Shown here one piece after another: positions 15,325 through 22,966 of a stretch of DNA of 23,281 nt. The DNA lies in the NCBI GenBank assembly GCA_003662715.1, contig QMYO01000003.1:1-23281 (forward strand), written 5' to 3'. The stretch's first letter is position 1. The number at the start of each line of letters is the position of its first letter. A program made the translations under genes and the position numbers. Below the pieces are notes generated by a model. The model saw only the letters and a list, made by a program, of their open reading frames with translations, was not told the DNA's origin and made no database searches. This stretch comes from Candidatus Bathyarchaeota archaeon. GTDB taxonomy: Archaea > Thermoproteota > Bathyarchaeia > Bathyarchaeales > Bathyarchaeaceae.

Positions 15325-16566
15325 CTAGCTTTTAGCTCGCAGCTTAGCCGCCAAGTATACGGATACAAGCAGAAAGATTACTGTAGTTGCAGCTAATATC
15401 CACACTAGGTATGCGGGCAGCGTGGAAGCAGCCAACTCATCATATTTATCTTGAAGCTCATTGTAATCATCCTGCAGTTCGTTGTAATCATCTTGCAACT
15501 CATTGTAACTGTCTTGAAGATTATTGTAATCATCCTGTAGCCCTGTATAGTTCCCTTGTAGATCCATATATTCTGAACCTAAATATTCGTAAACTACAGG
15601 TAATTCAAAATCGCTTGTCCATTCCTGCGCTGAACCGTCGTACATTTTTACATTTGTATAGTTAAGTACCTCGCTTAGAACAAAATACATAGTGCTTGCA
15701 TAACCGCCAACTCCGCAGTGAACAATTATTTCAGCTGACTTGTTGGTGCCAACAATGAGTGCCGTCAAGTCGCTGAGCACATCTTCACTCTTATAAGTTG
15801 TATAATTTACGCCCGTCCCAGTTGCATTAAGGTTGAGGTCCCACAGCCATGGAGTTGGGAAGCTTCGGGCGGTCGGAATATGTCCCACCCTTGCACACCA
15901 AGGCTCCTGTATGAAACCCAAGTAAACCTCAAGGTCTCTAGCATCCACTATAATGGCTTCTCCAATTTTACTGGCAACATACTCTTTAGAAACGATCATT
16001 TCTGTGTTCAAAGTGCCAGTGTACGTTGTTGGAGTTGGTATGTTAGGCGTAGTCTCAACTGAGTATTCATCCTCCACCCATTTCTCGTAGCCTCCATCTA
16101 AAATAGCCACGTTTTCAATGCCAGCATAAAGCAGTGTCATAGCAACTCGTGTAATGCCGCCAGTTGAGTATAGGGCTACAGGTATAGGCACTAACGGGCC
16201 GCTTGTACTGCCAACAACAACAACCCAAGAATCGGGCGTTATGCTAGCGTTGCCAATAAGCTCTTTTAGGTAATCCTCGGGGGGCATTTCCATCCATGGG
16301 AAAGTGTCGCTGAAGGGTGGGTTAACATACCACATGACGTCGGGGACATTGATTGCTCCGGGAATGTGCCCCGCATTGTATAGTTCTGCGCTTCTAATAT
16401 CTAGAATAACAAGATTCGAGAGGCTGAGGTTATTGTATAACCATTCGGTTGAAACTATGGGAGGGATGCTTCTCGTCGGAGTGGAATAGACGTCTTCTAT
16501 TATCAATGGAAGAATCATCGCTGAGACTAAAACGATTCCCAAGATTATTGCTTCTTTTTTCAACAT
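15325..16566 (-). CDS. Membrane-anchored extracytoplasmic double-rhodanese sulfurtransferase on a coiled-coil stalk
   Basis: Probably a thiosulfate- or mercaptopyruvate-type sulfurtransferase held on the cell surface. The N-terminus (1-24) is a signal peptide or anchor. Residues about 36-170 are a first rhodanese domain (ILDIRSAELYNAGHIPGA, AILDGGYEKW) with no cysteine at the active position (VVVVGSTSG), normal for the N-terminal half of two-domain enzymes. Residues about 190-322 are the active domain, with C284 in HCGVGGYAS, close to the CGSGVTA loop of mercaptopyruvate sulfurtransferases. A heptad stalk, repeating xxLQDxY, spans 334-381, followed by one transmembrane helix (385-407) and a basic tail. 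The start is the ATG with GGCGGTGAG about seven bases before it. Substrate and role in the cluster are unknown. Confidence 0.88.
   Translation of the reverse strand: MLKKEAIILGIVLVSAMILPLIIEDVYSTPTRSIPPIVSTEWLYNNLSLSNLVILDIRSAELYNAGHIPGAINVPDVMWYVNPPFSDTFPWMEMPPEDYLKELIGNASITPDSWVVVVGSTSGPLVPIPVALYSTGGITRVAMTLLYAGIENVAILDGGYEKWVEDEYSVETTPNIPTPTTYTGTLNTEMIVSKEYVASKIGEAIIVDARDLEVYLGFIQEPWCARVGHIPTARSFPTPWLWDLNLNATGTGVNYTTYKSEDVLSDLTALIVGTNKSAEIIVHCGVGGYASTMYFVLSEVLNYTNVKMYDGSAQEWTSDFELPVVYEYLGSEYMDLQGNYTGLQDDYNNLQDSYNELQDDYNELQDDYNELQDKYDELAASTLPAYLVWILAATTVIFLLVSVYLAAKLRAKS
15427..15567 (-). repeat. 21-base in-frame tandem repeat encoding the heptad stalk
   Basis: About six imperfect 21-base units (for example CTTGAAGCTCATTGTAATCA followed by CCTGCAGTTCGTTGTAATCA on the plus strand) encode successive QDDYNEL/QDSYNEL heptads. 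The unit length preserves the frame, so copy number can change without breaking the protein. Confidence 0.85.
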
Positions 16567-16602
16567 ATGAAACTCACCGCCTAAAGCTTTTCGTTAAATA
16601 AG

Positions 16603-16612
16603 GCTATAAAAT
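16603..16612 (-). promoter_or_regulatory. Box A-like promoter of the rhodanese gene
   Basis: On the minus strand TTTTATAGCC lies about 40 bases before the ATG at 16566; the GGCGGTGAG ribosome site falls in the short predicted leader. Confidence 0.45.
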
Positions 16613-16649
16613 TTGCGGTTATCCATTTAAAGCATTAAACTTCAACAAA

Positions 16650-16657
16650 TTTTATAT
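16650..16657 (+). promoter_or_regulatory. Box A-like promoter of the alcohol dehydrogenase gene
   Basis: TTTTATAT about 40 bases before the ATG at 16697 predicts a start near 16678. The block CCATTTAAAGCATTAAAC (16623-16640) just upstream resembles one at the livG promoter. Confidence 0.5.
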
Positions 16658-16696
16658 TCAAAGAGGATAAGTACACAATATCAGAAGTGATGGCAC

Positions 16697-17860
16697 ATGT
16701 GGGAGGTCACGAATCCCCGAACAATAGTTGCAGAAGAAGGAGCTCTAGAATATCTCAAGAAGATGGATGGGAAACGAGCGTTAATAATGACGGGGAAAAC
16801 TGTTAGGAAGCTTGGCTTTGCAGATAAAGCGGCAAATTATCTTAAGGAAGCTGGGATAGAGTCGGAATTTTTTGAGGTTGAACCCGAACCGTCAGTTGAA
16901 ACGGTGGCAAGGGGAGCAGAATTCGCCAAAAATTATGATCCAGACCTTATAATAGGGCTCGGCGGGGGAAGTAACATAGACGCTGCAAAGGCAGTATGGG
17001 TTCTTTACGAGCGCCCAGACTTAGAATTAGGAGATGTAAATCCCTTCATTAATCTTGGGCTGAGAAAGAAGGCTAGATTAATCGCTATACCGACGACGAG
17101 CGGGTCGGGGTCTGAAGTAAGCTGGGCTATGGTGATAACTGCTCCGGCAGAAGAAAGAAAATTGGAGTTGGCTAATAAAGAGCTTGTTTCGGACATAGCT
17201 ATACTAGACCCTGAATTCCCAATGAGAATGCCTCAGAAACTAGTGGCGGAAACAGGCTTTGACGCCTTAACTCACGCTATAGAGGCTTATGTCGCCCCTG
17301 TGGGAAACGAATTTTCAGAAGCTTTAGCGAGTAAAGCCATACAGTTGATATTCAACTATCTTCCAAGGTCTTACAAAGGTCCTGAAGATAAAGAGGCAAA
17401 AATGAAAATGCACATAGCAGCAACGCTAGCTGGTATGGCTTTCACAAGTTCTGATGTTGGCCTAGCTCATGCCTTAGGTCATGTCGCGGGAGGAGCACTT
17501 CACGTACCACACGGCAGACTGATGGCAATCATCCTACCCTATTCGATTGAATATAACGCCAAGATAGCCGCCAAGAAATATGCGGATATCGCGAAGTTGA
17601 TAGATATTGAAGCACCAACAGAAAGTGAAGCTGCGAAAAAACTTATAGAAAAAGTCAAGAGTCTTCGAAGTGAATTAGGTGAGCCAGCGTCATTAAAGGA
17701 GGCAGGGGTATCCCAAAAAGAATTTGAAGAAAAATTGGAGGAAATGGCGAGTAAAGCCATAAAATCTGTGGTTCTTCGGGGGAATCCGAGGCCCTTAAGC
17801 CTAGAAAAGGCAAGAAAACTCTATATGTACATTTACGAAGGAAGAAGTGTGGATTTCTAG
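16697..17860 (+). CDS. Iron-containing (group III) alcohol dehydrogenase
   Basis: Interconverts an alcohol and an aldehyde or ketone with NAD(P)H in the cytoplasm. The nucleotide-binding motif GLGGGSNIDAAKA (87-99) and IPTTSGSGSEVS (131-142) are family hallmarks. The four metal ligands are D189 and H193 (GFDALTHAIEAY), H258 (GLAHALGH) and H272 (VPHGRL), with the same spacing as lactaldehyde reductase FucO (196, 200, 263, 277). Length 387 is normal. GTGATGG precedes the ATG. Substrates in this family range from short alcohols to 4-hydroxybutyrate, so no specific name is given. It lies between the rhodanese (divergent) and the HMGCS-like gene (convergent), so it has its own promoter. It could feed aldehyde to the tungsten enzyme at 1992. 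Confidence 0.93.
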   Translation: MWEVTNPRTIVAEEGALEYLKKMDGKRALIMTGKTVRKLGFADKAANYLKEAGIESEFFEVEPEPSVETVARGAEFAKNYDPDLIIGLGGGSNIDAAKAVWVLYERPDLELGDVNPFINLGLRKKARLIAIPTTSGSGSEVSWAMVITAPAEERKLELANKELVSDIAILDPEFPMRMPQKLVAETGFDALTHAIEAYVAPVGNEFSEALASKAIQLIFNYLPRSYKGPEDKEAKMKMHIAATLAGMAFTSSDVGLAHALGHVAGGALHVPHGRLMAIILPYSIEYNAKIAAKKYADIAKLIDIEAPTESEAAKKLIEKVKSLRSELGEPASLKEAGVSQKEFEEKLEEMASKAIKSVVLRGNPRPLSLEKARKLYMYIYEGRSVDF

Positions 17861-17928
17861 ATAAAAGTCACCGTTTTATCCTTAGCTTCTTTTCGATATC
17901 ACACCTTTTTCTCTCTGGAATCTTGCAG

Positions 17929-19350
17929 TTAGTTTGCTGAAAGTTTAGGGGCTCTTATAGGGGTTGCTTTCCAGAAATAGCCATACATGCCATCTTCACG
18001 CCACAAGTCAAGTCTTCTCAACGTTAGCTCGACTGGCATGTTCACTTTCAACTCCTCTGGATCTACATCTGTTAACTCTACGAAGATTCTTCCTCCTCCT
18101 TCGAGGTTAATTAGACCTATAGGCACGTTTCCCCTTATGAAATCAGAGGAGTACGAGAAGAGGGTTCCCTTCCTTCCGCAGAGTCTAACTTCTTCGAAGT
18201 TATCTTTGGTCCGACACTTTATGCAGACTCTTTGAGGTGGGTACTGAATTGTGCCGCATGTCTTACATTTCACACCGTGTAGGGGATATATGCGGTTACG
18301 CTCCCTCCATACTGCGGTGGCTGATGGATACGAAACTGACATTGGGACTCTAGGAGTCTGCATGTGGACAAGTTTACGCCACATAAGATAGGTAGCGTAA
18401 TCAGGCACCATTTTCTTGTTCTCAAGATATAGCATGACGCCTCTACTGCCTCGAATGGCGTTAATACCCTCTTTAACTTTGAACATAAAGGCGTCGCTTC
18501 CGTTTCCATAACTCGCCAGGAGAATTCTATCATCAGGATTAGCCTTCTCCAGTGCAGCAATGAAAAGCATTAATGGCTGAGCTGTACCAGTATTCCCGAC
18601 CTTTCCGAATAATGAATTCTGAAGCTGTGTTTCTGGATCGAAGCCTAAACTTTTGGCCAATACTTTACTTCTTCGAGGCTCAAGAACTGAGAAAACAACC
18701 TTCGCTATGTCTTTAGATGATACTCCTGCTTTCTTCATTAAGCCTGAAACGGCCTCTGAAACAACCGTATGGTATCCACACGAATAGATGAAACGATCCT
18801 CCCAGGAGTTAATGTATAGATCTATATCCCTTCGCCAAAAGTCATATATTTCATCTGAAACGGAAAATCCATCTTCAAATTCCGCTACTAGATTCTCTCT
18901 TCCTACCAGCAGGGCAGCTGCACCATCACCCAGAGTTCGCTCAAGAAACGATACGGGAGAACCTAGCCGGCAGTCTGCTACTGTGACAAGAATTTGCCTC
19001 GCCGTTCCGGCTTTAACCATATCAAGTGCGACTTTTAAGGCGCTTGTTCCAGCTCTAACCGAATTAGCGAAATCTGCTGTGAAGACGTCACGTCGAAGGT
19101 CTAGGACATTGGCAATTGTAGTGGCAACACATTTTTCCTTAAACGGAGAGGTCGTAGATGCAAAAAATACGCCATCGATTTTGTTACGATCCAAGTTCTC
19201 TATGCAGTTTATGGCGGCAACAACAGCCATGGTCAAACTGTCCTCATCTTTTCCAGCTATTGATCTCTCGCCTGAAAGTCTCTTATCCAGTAGGGATAGT
19301 GGCATTCTCCAAATAGGAATGTATGCGCCACAAGAGATTATTCCAACCAT
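17929..19350 (-). CDS. HMG-CoA synthase-like (thiolase superfamily) domain fused to a DUF35 zinc-ribbon/OB-fold domain
   Basis: Residues 1-300 have the HMG-CoA synthase/KAS III-type fold: GIISCGAYIPIWR, TLGDGAAALLVG, VGNTGTAQP and LLASYGNGSDAF. Residues about 355-470 are DUF35: a rubredoxin-like zinc ribbon with C362, C365, C376 and C379, then an OB-fold. Where HMG-CoA synthase has its nucleophile (ACYAAT in the S. aureus enzyme), this protein has NSVRAGT, so the cysteine is replaced by V98. It is therefore unlikely to be a normal HMG-CoA synthase. In archaea, thiolase, HMGCS and DUF35 form a complex in which DUF35 links the CoA sites, and DUF35 also pairs with thiolases in BbsAB and with Ltp-type aldolases. 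The ATG at 19350, with GAGGTG six bases ahead, is one base past the thiolase stop and is preferred over a GTG at 19359. It probably works as a complex with the thiolase. Confidence 0.85.
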   Translation of the reverse strand: MVGIISCGAYIPIWRMPLSLLDKRLSGERSIAGKDEDSLTMAVVAAINCIENLDRNKIDGVFFASTTSPFKEKCVATTIANVLDLRRDVFTADFANSVRAGTSALKVALDMVKAGTARQILVTVADCRLGSPVSFLERTLGDGAAALLVGRENLVAEFEDGFSVSDEIYDFWRRDIDLYINSWEDRFIYSCGYHTVVSEAVSGLMKKAGVSSKDIAKVVFSVLEPRRSKVLAKSLGFDPETQLQNSLFGKVGNTGTAQPLMLFIAALEKANPDDRILLASYGNGSDAFMFKVKEGINAIRGSRGVMLYLENKKMVPDYATYLMWRKLVHMQTPRVPMSVSYPSATAVWRERNRIYPLHGVKCKTCGTIQYPPQRVCIKCRTKDNFEEVRLCGRKGTLFSYSSDFIRGNVPIGLINLEGGGRIFVELTDVDPEELKVNMPVELTLRRLDLWREDGMYGYFWKATPIRAPKLSAN

Positions 19351-19351
19351 T

Positions 19352-20545
19352 TTAAGCACCTCTTAACCCAAGTATGGCCACGGCAGCAGTATGAGCATCT
19401 ACTGGGGTGCCACCACATGTATGGGTGAGCCCCATCTGATTTCGTATTTCAACTTGACGTTGATCTGCTTTTCCCTTAAGTTGCTTATAGACTTCATATA
19501 TCATCCTAATTCCGCTGGCGCCGAGTGGATGGCCAAAACATTTCAAGCCGCCATCGGTGTTAACTGGTAGTTCGCCCTTTAATTCAAAGGTTCCGGCTTC
19601 CACATCTTCTCTGGCTTTTCCTCTTGGGCTAAATCCCAAGTCTTCATAGATTACAAGTTCATGTATCGTGAAACAGTCGTGCACTTCAGCCAAGTCCAGT
19701 TCTTTCCTTGGATTTTTAATCCCCGCTTCGGCGTAGGCCATTTTGGGGGCTCTAACGTTTTCCTCAATACGGACAAGCGGCCAATCATCCATCACTTGAC
19801 CTTGGTATATGCCGGAACTCATGCCTACGCCCTTAACAAGCACGTAGTCATCTCTATAGTTTTTCGCTAGGTCTGCACGGGTAATTATTGCAGCTGCGGC
19901 GCCATCAGTTATTCCGCAAGCGTCATAAAGGCCGAGTGGCCACGCAATTATTGGTGCATTTAAAGCATCTTCAATCGTGATTCTGCGATGAAATTGGGCT
20001 TTTGGAGCTAAAAAGCCGTTATAATGGTTTTTAACCGCTATTTTGGCCAGAATTCTCCTTCCTTCCTCCACGGGTATACCGTAATGATGGAAGTATCTTA
20101 GGGCAAATATTGCCCAAGCGGTAGCAGGCAGATAGCCAGTATCTACTCTACTTGTATAGAGGGTTGTAGGGTTATAGTCACCAGGTATTGGTAATCCCGT
20201 GTCCTTCAGTTTCTCGGCACCGCATACAAGAACGAGATCGAAAGCGCCACAAGCCACCGCATAACAAGCGTTAATGAAGGCATCATGACCACTGGCACAT
20301 CTGTTTTCAACACGCGTCACCGGGATATAATCCAACTTCAAGGGATAAGCCAAGGTGCGTCCCAACTCACCGCTCCAAGCCGTGCCAAGCCATGCAGCTT
20401 GAACATCTTTAGGTTCCACACCAGCATCTTCAAAGGCCTCATAACAAGCTTCCACTATCAGATCTCCAACGTCCTTGTCCCAATGCTCACCGAACTTTGT
20501 GCACCCCATGCCGATTATAGCAACTTTATCTCGGACACCAGGCAT
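19352..20545 (-). CDS. Thiolase (acetyl-CoA acetyltransferase / SCP-x-like family)
   Basis: Predicted to cleave a 3-ketoacyl-CoA with CoA, or to catalyse the reverse condensation. The nucleophile is C83 in NRCASGHDAF. The remaining catalytic positions appear as H289 (VHDCF), H339 (CFGHPLGASG) and C377 (HTCGG). Length 397 is normal for the archaeal/SCP-x type, which often needs a DUF35 partner. I chose the ATG at 20545 (MPGVRDKVAIIG) with GAGGGGA ahead of it; an in-frame start at 20623 would add 26 unrelated residues. The next gene begins one base after its stop, so they form a tight operon. It is divergent from the acyl-CoA dehydrogenase across about 185 bases. Confidence 0.93.
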   Translation of the reverse strand: MPGVRDKVAIIGMGCTKFGEHWDKDVGDLIVEACYEAFEDAGVEPKDVQAAWLGTAWSGELGRTLAYPLKLDYIPVTRVENRCASGHDAFINACYAVACGAFDLVLVCGAEKLKDTGLPIPGDYNPTTLYTSRVDTGYLPATAWAIFALRYFHHYGIPVEEGRRILAKIAVKNHYNGFLAPKAQFHRRITIEDALNAPIIAWPLGLYDACGITDGAAAAIITRADLAKNYRDDYVLVKGVGMSSGIYQGQVMDDWPLVRIEENVRAPKMAYAEAGIKNPRKELDLAEVHDCFTIHELVIYEDLGFSPRGKAREDVEAGTFELKGELPVNTDGGLKCFGHPLGASGIRMIYEVYKQLKGKADQRQVEIRNQMGLTHTCGGTPVDAHTAAVAILGLRGA

Positions 20546-20683
20546 TTCAGTTCCCCTCTTATTTGAAGCTAGGATTACATGGTAGTTAAGTTTTGTGGCG
20601 CATACCATGAAATAATCGCGCAAATATTCCTTTGAATGGTAGGATTAGGTGTCTGTGTTTCTGTGAGGTTTGAACTGGTAAAA

Positions 20684-20692
20684 ATTTTATAA
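20684..20692 (+). promoter_or_regulatory. Box A-like promoter of the acyl-CoA dehydrogenase gene
   Basis: ATTTTATAA about 40 bases before the GTG at 20731 predicts transcription start near 20713. No convincing box A for the divergent thiolase operon could be picked out in the same gap. Confidence 0.45.
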
Positions 20693-20730
20693 TTTCTAAA
20701 AAATAACGTACTTTCTGTCGAGGTGACGCA

Positions 20731-21996
20731 GTGTTGTACGAAATGTTTGATATTAGAAAGAAATTCATGGGGGCTATATCAACAAAGGAGGACTGGCAGA
20801 TCGCAGAGGCAGTGCATGAATTTGTCGAAGAAGAAGTTATGCCATGTCGCCAAGATTTAGAGGGAGGATGGCATCGCGACGAAACGCTTGCCCACAACAC
20901 TCTTGAGAAAATTTTAAAGGGGCTTGTGGATTTGGGCCTTCAAAAAGCCTTCCTTCCAAAGGAAATGGGCGGTCTGGGAATAACGTCCGCTGTTACCGGA
21001 TACATCATTGACTATGAGTTGTCAAGAGGAGACATTGCCTTATGGATGATTCATCCCGGACTTATCAGTTGGGCGTTATATCCGGCATTAGTCAGCGGCC
21101 GAATGGATTTGGTGGAGGAATTATTCAAAGACAAGCTTCTTGATGACAAACCGCATAAAGCATGCGTAGTCATCACGGAGCCTGCAGGCGGCGTAAACAT
21201 CATGGATCCAAGCATGCACGGTCAGACAATAACTACGACGGCAAGACTTGAAGGGGATGAATGGGTAATAAATGGTCAAAAAATATGGCCATGCAATTCA
21301 GGCGATGCCGACATAGTATATTTGACGGCTTGCACAACAGATCCGAAGAAGGGGGAAGAAGGTATAGCTCTCGTCTATGTCCCGCCAGATACGCCCGGAT
21401 TATCGGTTGGTAAGCGCATAGAAAAAATGGGATTATGCATGACCGATTTTAACACAGAAATTTTCTATGAAGATGTAAGAGTTCCAAAGCACTATCGCGT
21501 AGCTGGACCGGGAAAGGACGCTGAAATTCTTCATGATTTATCGGCTCAAGCTAGACTATTCTGTAGTGCCCAAATGACCGGAGCTGCTGAGGCGGTTTTA
21601 GAAATTGTGCTGAACTATACTAAAGAAAGAAGGATTGTAAAACCCGTTAGAGAACACTCACTCCACGCAAGCACTATAGCGGATATGGCTATAGCTATTG
21701 AAACATCCAGAGCTTATGGTTTACAGGTTGCCTGGATGGCTGATCACTCCGAAATATATGGGCGGTGGGGCTCCCCTGCCATGCTTGCGAGGTGTTCTGC
21801 CGCCAAGGTATATACGGGCGATCAAGCTCTCTGGGTCACAAATAAGGCGACGGAACTCATGGGCTCTTATGGGATCGCATTTGATTACAATGTGGAGAAA
21901 TATCTGCGTGATGTAAAAGTTATGCAGCTTGTGGAAGCCGGTCAACAAAGAGGGCGTTTAGACGTAGCTTTAGGCTTTTATCAATTTGGCTGGTAA
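20731..21996 (+). CDS. Acyl-CoA dehydrogenase (FAD-dependent)
   Basis: Oxidises an acyl-CoA to the trans-2-enoyl-CoA, passing electrons from FAD usually to electron-transfer flavoprotein; no ETF genes lie in the window. The 421-residue protein has the three-part fold: helical N-domain (FLPKEMGGLGIT at 74-85), middle beta-domain (CVVITEPAGG, 145-154; GQKIWPCNSGDAD, 182-194), and helical C-domain ending YLRDVKVMQLVEAGQQ. E402 in VEAGQQ lies where the catalytic base of medium-chain acyl-CoA dehydrogenase is found (EGTxQ). The start is GTG at 20731, four bases after GAGGTGA; TTG at 20734 is an alternative. Chain length or branching of the substrate cannot be read from sequence. It is divergent from the thiolase operon and likely functions with it and with the hydratase fusion at 4282. 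Confidence 0.93.
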   Translation: MLYEMFDIRKKFMGAISTKEDWQIAEAVHEFVEEEVMPCRQDLEGGWHRDETLAHNTLEKILKGLVDLGLQKAFLPKEMGGLGITSAVTGYIIDYELSRGDIALWMIHPGLISWALYPALVSGRMDLVEELFKDKLLDDKPHKACVVITEPAGGVNIMDPSMHGQTITTTARLEGDEWVINGQKIWPCNSGDADIVYLTACTTDPKKGEEGIALVYVPPDTPGLSVGKRIEKMGLCMTDFNTEIFYEDVRVPKHYRVAGPGKDAEILHDLSAQARLFCSAQMTGAAEAVLEIVLNYTKERRIVKPVREHSLHASTIADMAIAIETSRAYGLQVAWMADHSEIYGRWGSPAMLARCSAAKVYTGDQALWVTNKATELMGSYGIAFDYNVEKYLRDVKVMQLVEAGQQRGRLDVALGFYQFGW

Positions 21997-22003
21997 CACA
22001 TAA

Positions 22004-22026
22004 TTTTATTCCACTTTTATTTTCAT
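22004..22026 (+). terminator. T-rich terminator after the acyl-CoA dehydrogenase gene
   Basis: Repeated T-runs (TTTTATT, CTTTTATTTTC) begin about 8 bases past the stop without an evident hairpin. Confidence 0.4.
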
Positions 22027-22087
22027 TTCGTGTATTTTGTGTTCAAATAATTAACTTAAAATGAATGAAATGCTAGGTTTTGGAAAA

Positions 22088-22097
22088 ATTTAAATTT
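22088..22097 (+). promoter_or_regulatory. Box A-like promoter giving a leaderless thioesterase transcript
   Basis: ATTTAAATTT is centred about 29 bases before the ATG at 22122, the distance expected when transcription starts at or next to the start codon. No ribosome site is seen between them. Confidence 0.5.
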
Positions 22098-22121
22098 TAA
22101 CTATTGGTTAAAAGACGTGTT

Positions 22122-22541
22122 ATGACGACTTTCAAGACGACTTATCGTGTTGCAGGAGTAGATACGGATGCTTCTGGGGCAGTATACATCGCCAACTATC
22201 TTTGTTTCTTCCAAAGAGCAGAAGAGAACCTCTACCGTAACATCGGCTGCAACCTCCAAGAGATCATGGATAAATACAACGTTTGGTTTCGAAAAATTGA
22301 GGCCTTTTGCCGTATCAAAAAACATTCCAAATTCAACGATCTTCTCGAAATCGAGATAACCGTAAATAAAATAGAGGAAAAGTCAATAGAATACGGTTTC
22401 ACTTTGAGACAAAAGAAGACAGGCACTATTGCAGCAGAAGGACGTGTAATTGAGATAGCAGAAGACAAACGATCAGGCAATATCGTAAACATACCACTCG
22501 AGTTATTCGATAAACTAAAAAACTTTGCTGGTTGCTATTAA
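22122..22541 (+). CDS. Hotdog-fold acyl-CoA thioesterase (4-hydroxybenzoyl-CoA thioesterase-like)
   Basis: Predicted to hydrolyse an acyl-CoA to acid and CoA. The 139-residue protein has the single hotdog domain: an N-terminal strand VAGVDTDASG with D16 at the position of the catalytic Asp of the Pseudomonas enzyme, then AVYIANYLCFFQRAEENLYR, the long central helix with the usual YL..F..AE spacing. The C-terminal strands follow (IEYGFTLRQKKTGTIAAEGR). The ATG at 22122 is preferred over an in-frame TTG at 22104 because the promoter spacing indicates a leaderless message. It could recycle CoA from dead-end esters of the pathway in this window. The exact substrate is unknown. Confidence 0.85.
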   Translation: MTTFKTTYRVAGVDTDASGAVYIANYLCFFQRAEENLYRNIGCNLQEIMDKYNVWFRKIEAFCRIKKHSKFNDLLEIEITVNKIEEKSIEYGFTLRQKKTGTIAAEGRVIEIAEDKRSGNIVNIPLELFDKLKNFAGCY

Positions 22542-22698
22542 GAAATGCAAAAGTAACTCTAGATGCGTGATTATTCTTTTGGTTCGTTTAATGGTGTTTA
22601 ACTGAAATTTGGTTGGGGAAATTGAGAATAAATCGATGGCGTCACCTTTAGAAAGTTAATATTTAAAAGAGCTTGTGATGTAGTGGTTGTGAGGGTTT
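22542..22698. other. 157-base gap with a box A-like element
   Basis: No open frame of note. AATATTTAAAA (about 22658-22668) followed by GTGAGGG (22690-22696) forms a plausible promoter and ribosome site for the small membrane protein at 22699. Confidence 0.4.
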
Positions 22699-22900
22699 AT
22701 GAAGGAGAGTCTGATTCTCTTTGGTTTGGTCCTTTTCGTTTTTGGTGCAGTTTTGGGTTTTACTCTCTCAGAGAAACTGCCTAATAGCCTTCATCATAGA
22801 AGGCAGAATAAATTTCTGGACAGCCATGGAAATTGTAGGCGGGCTTACGACTTTAGTAGGTATTTTAATCTTGCTAACTGGTTTCGTTAAGAAAACGTGA
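22699..22900 (+). pseudogene. Small two-helix membrane protein, apparently frameshifted
   Basis: The frame starting at the ATG encodes a convincing membrane helix (MKESLILFGLVLFVFGAVLG), but after about residue 28 it becomes a non-hydrophobic, His/Arg-rich stretch ending at 22890. The next frame, from about 22778, reads CLIAFIIEGRINFW followed by MEIVGGLTTLVGILILLTGF and ends KKT at 22900, a typical second helix with positive tail. Joining the two with a one-base shift between about 22765 and 22790 gives a natural protein of roughly 67 residues. The break may be a real mutation, a sequencing or assembly error, or recoding. Family not recognised. Confidence 0.55.
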
Positions 22901-22966
22901 AGTTTTCAGACTTATTGTTATTTTTCTGTTAACGATGACTGAAAGAAAGCGAAACGTTGGCCTAGT

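Noticed and set aside
15427..15567. Regular short repeats resembling a CRISPR or minisatellite array
   Set aside because: Units are directly adjacent with no spacers, keep a 21-base in-frame period and encode a coiled coil inside the rhodanese gene.
18788..19366. A 192-codon open frame opposite the HMGCS-like gene
   Set aside because: It is antisense to a gene with clear family motifs and an intact zinc ribbon; its translation is Ser/Arg-rich without recognisable domains.
20546..20623. An upstream start that would lengthen the thiolase by 26 residues
   Set aside because: The extra residues do not resemble thiolases, and the ATG at 20545 has a GAGGGGA ribosome site and the expected N-terminus.
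20586..20900. Minus-strand open frame across the start of the acyl-CoA dehydrogenase gene
   Set aside because: It overlaps the divergent promoter region and the dehydrogenase N-terminus, with no coding features of its own.
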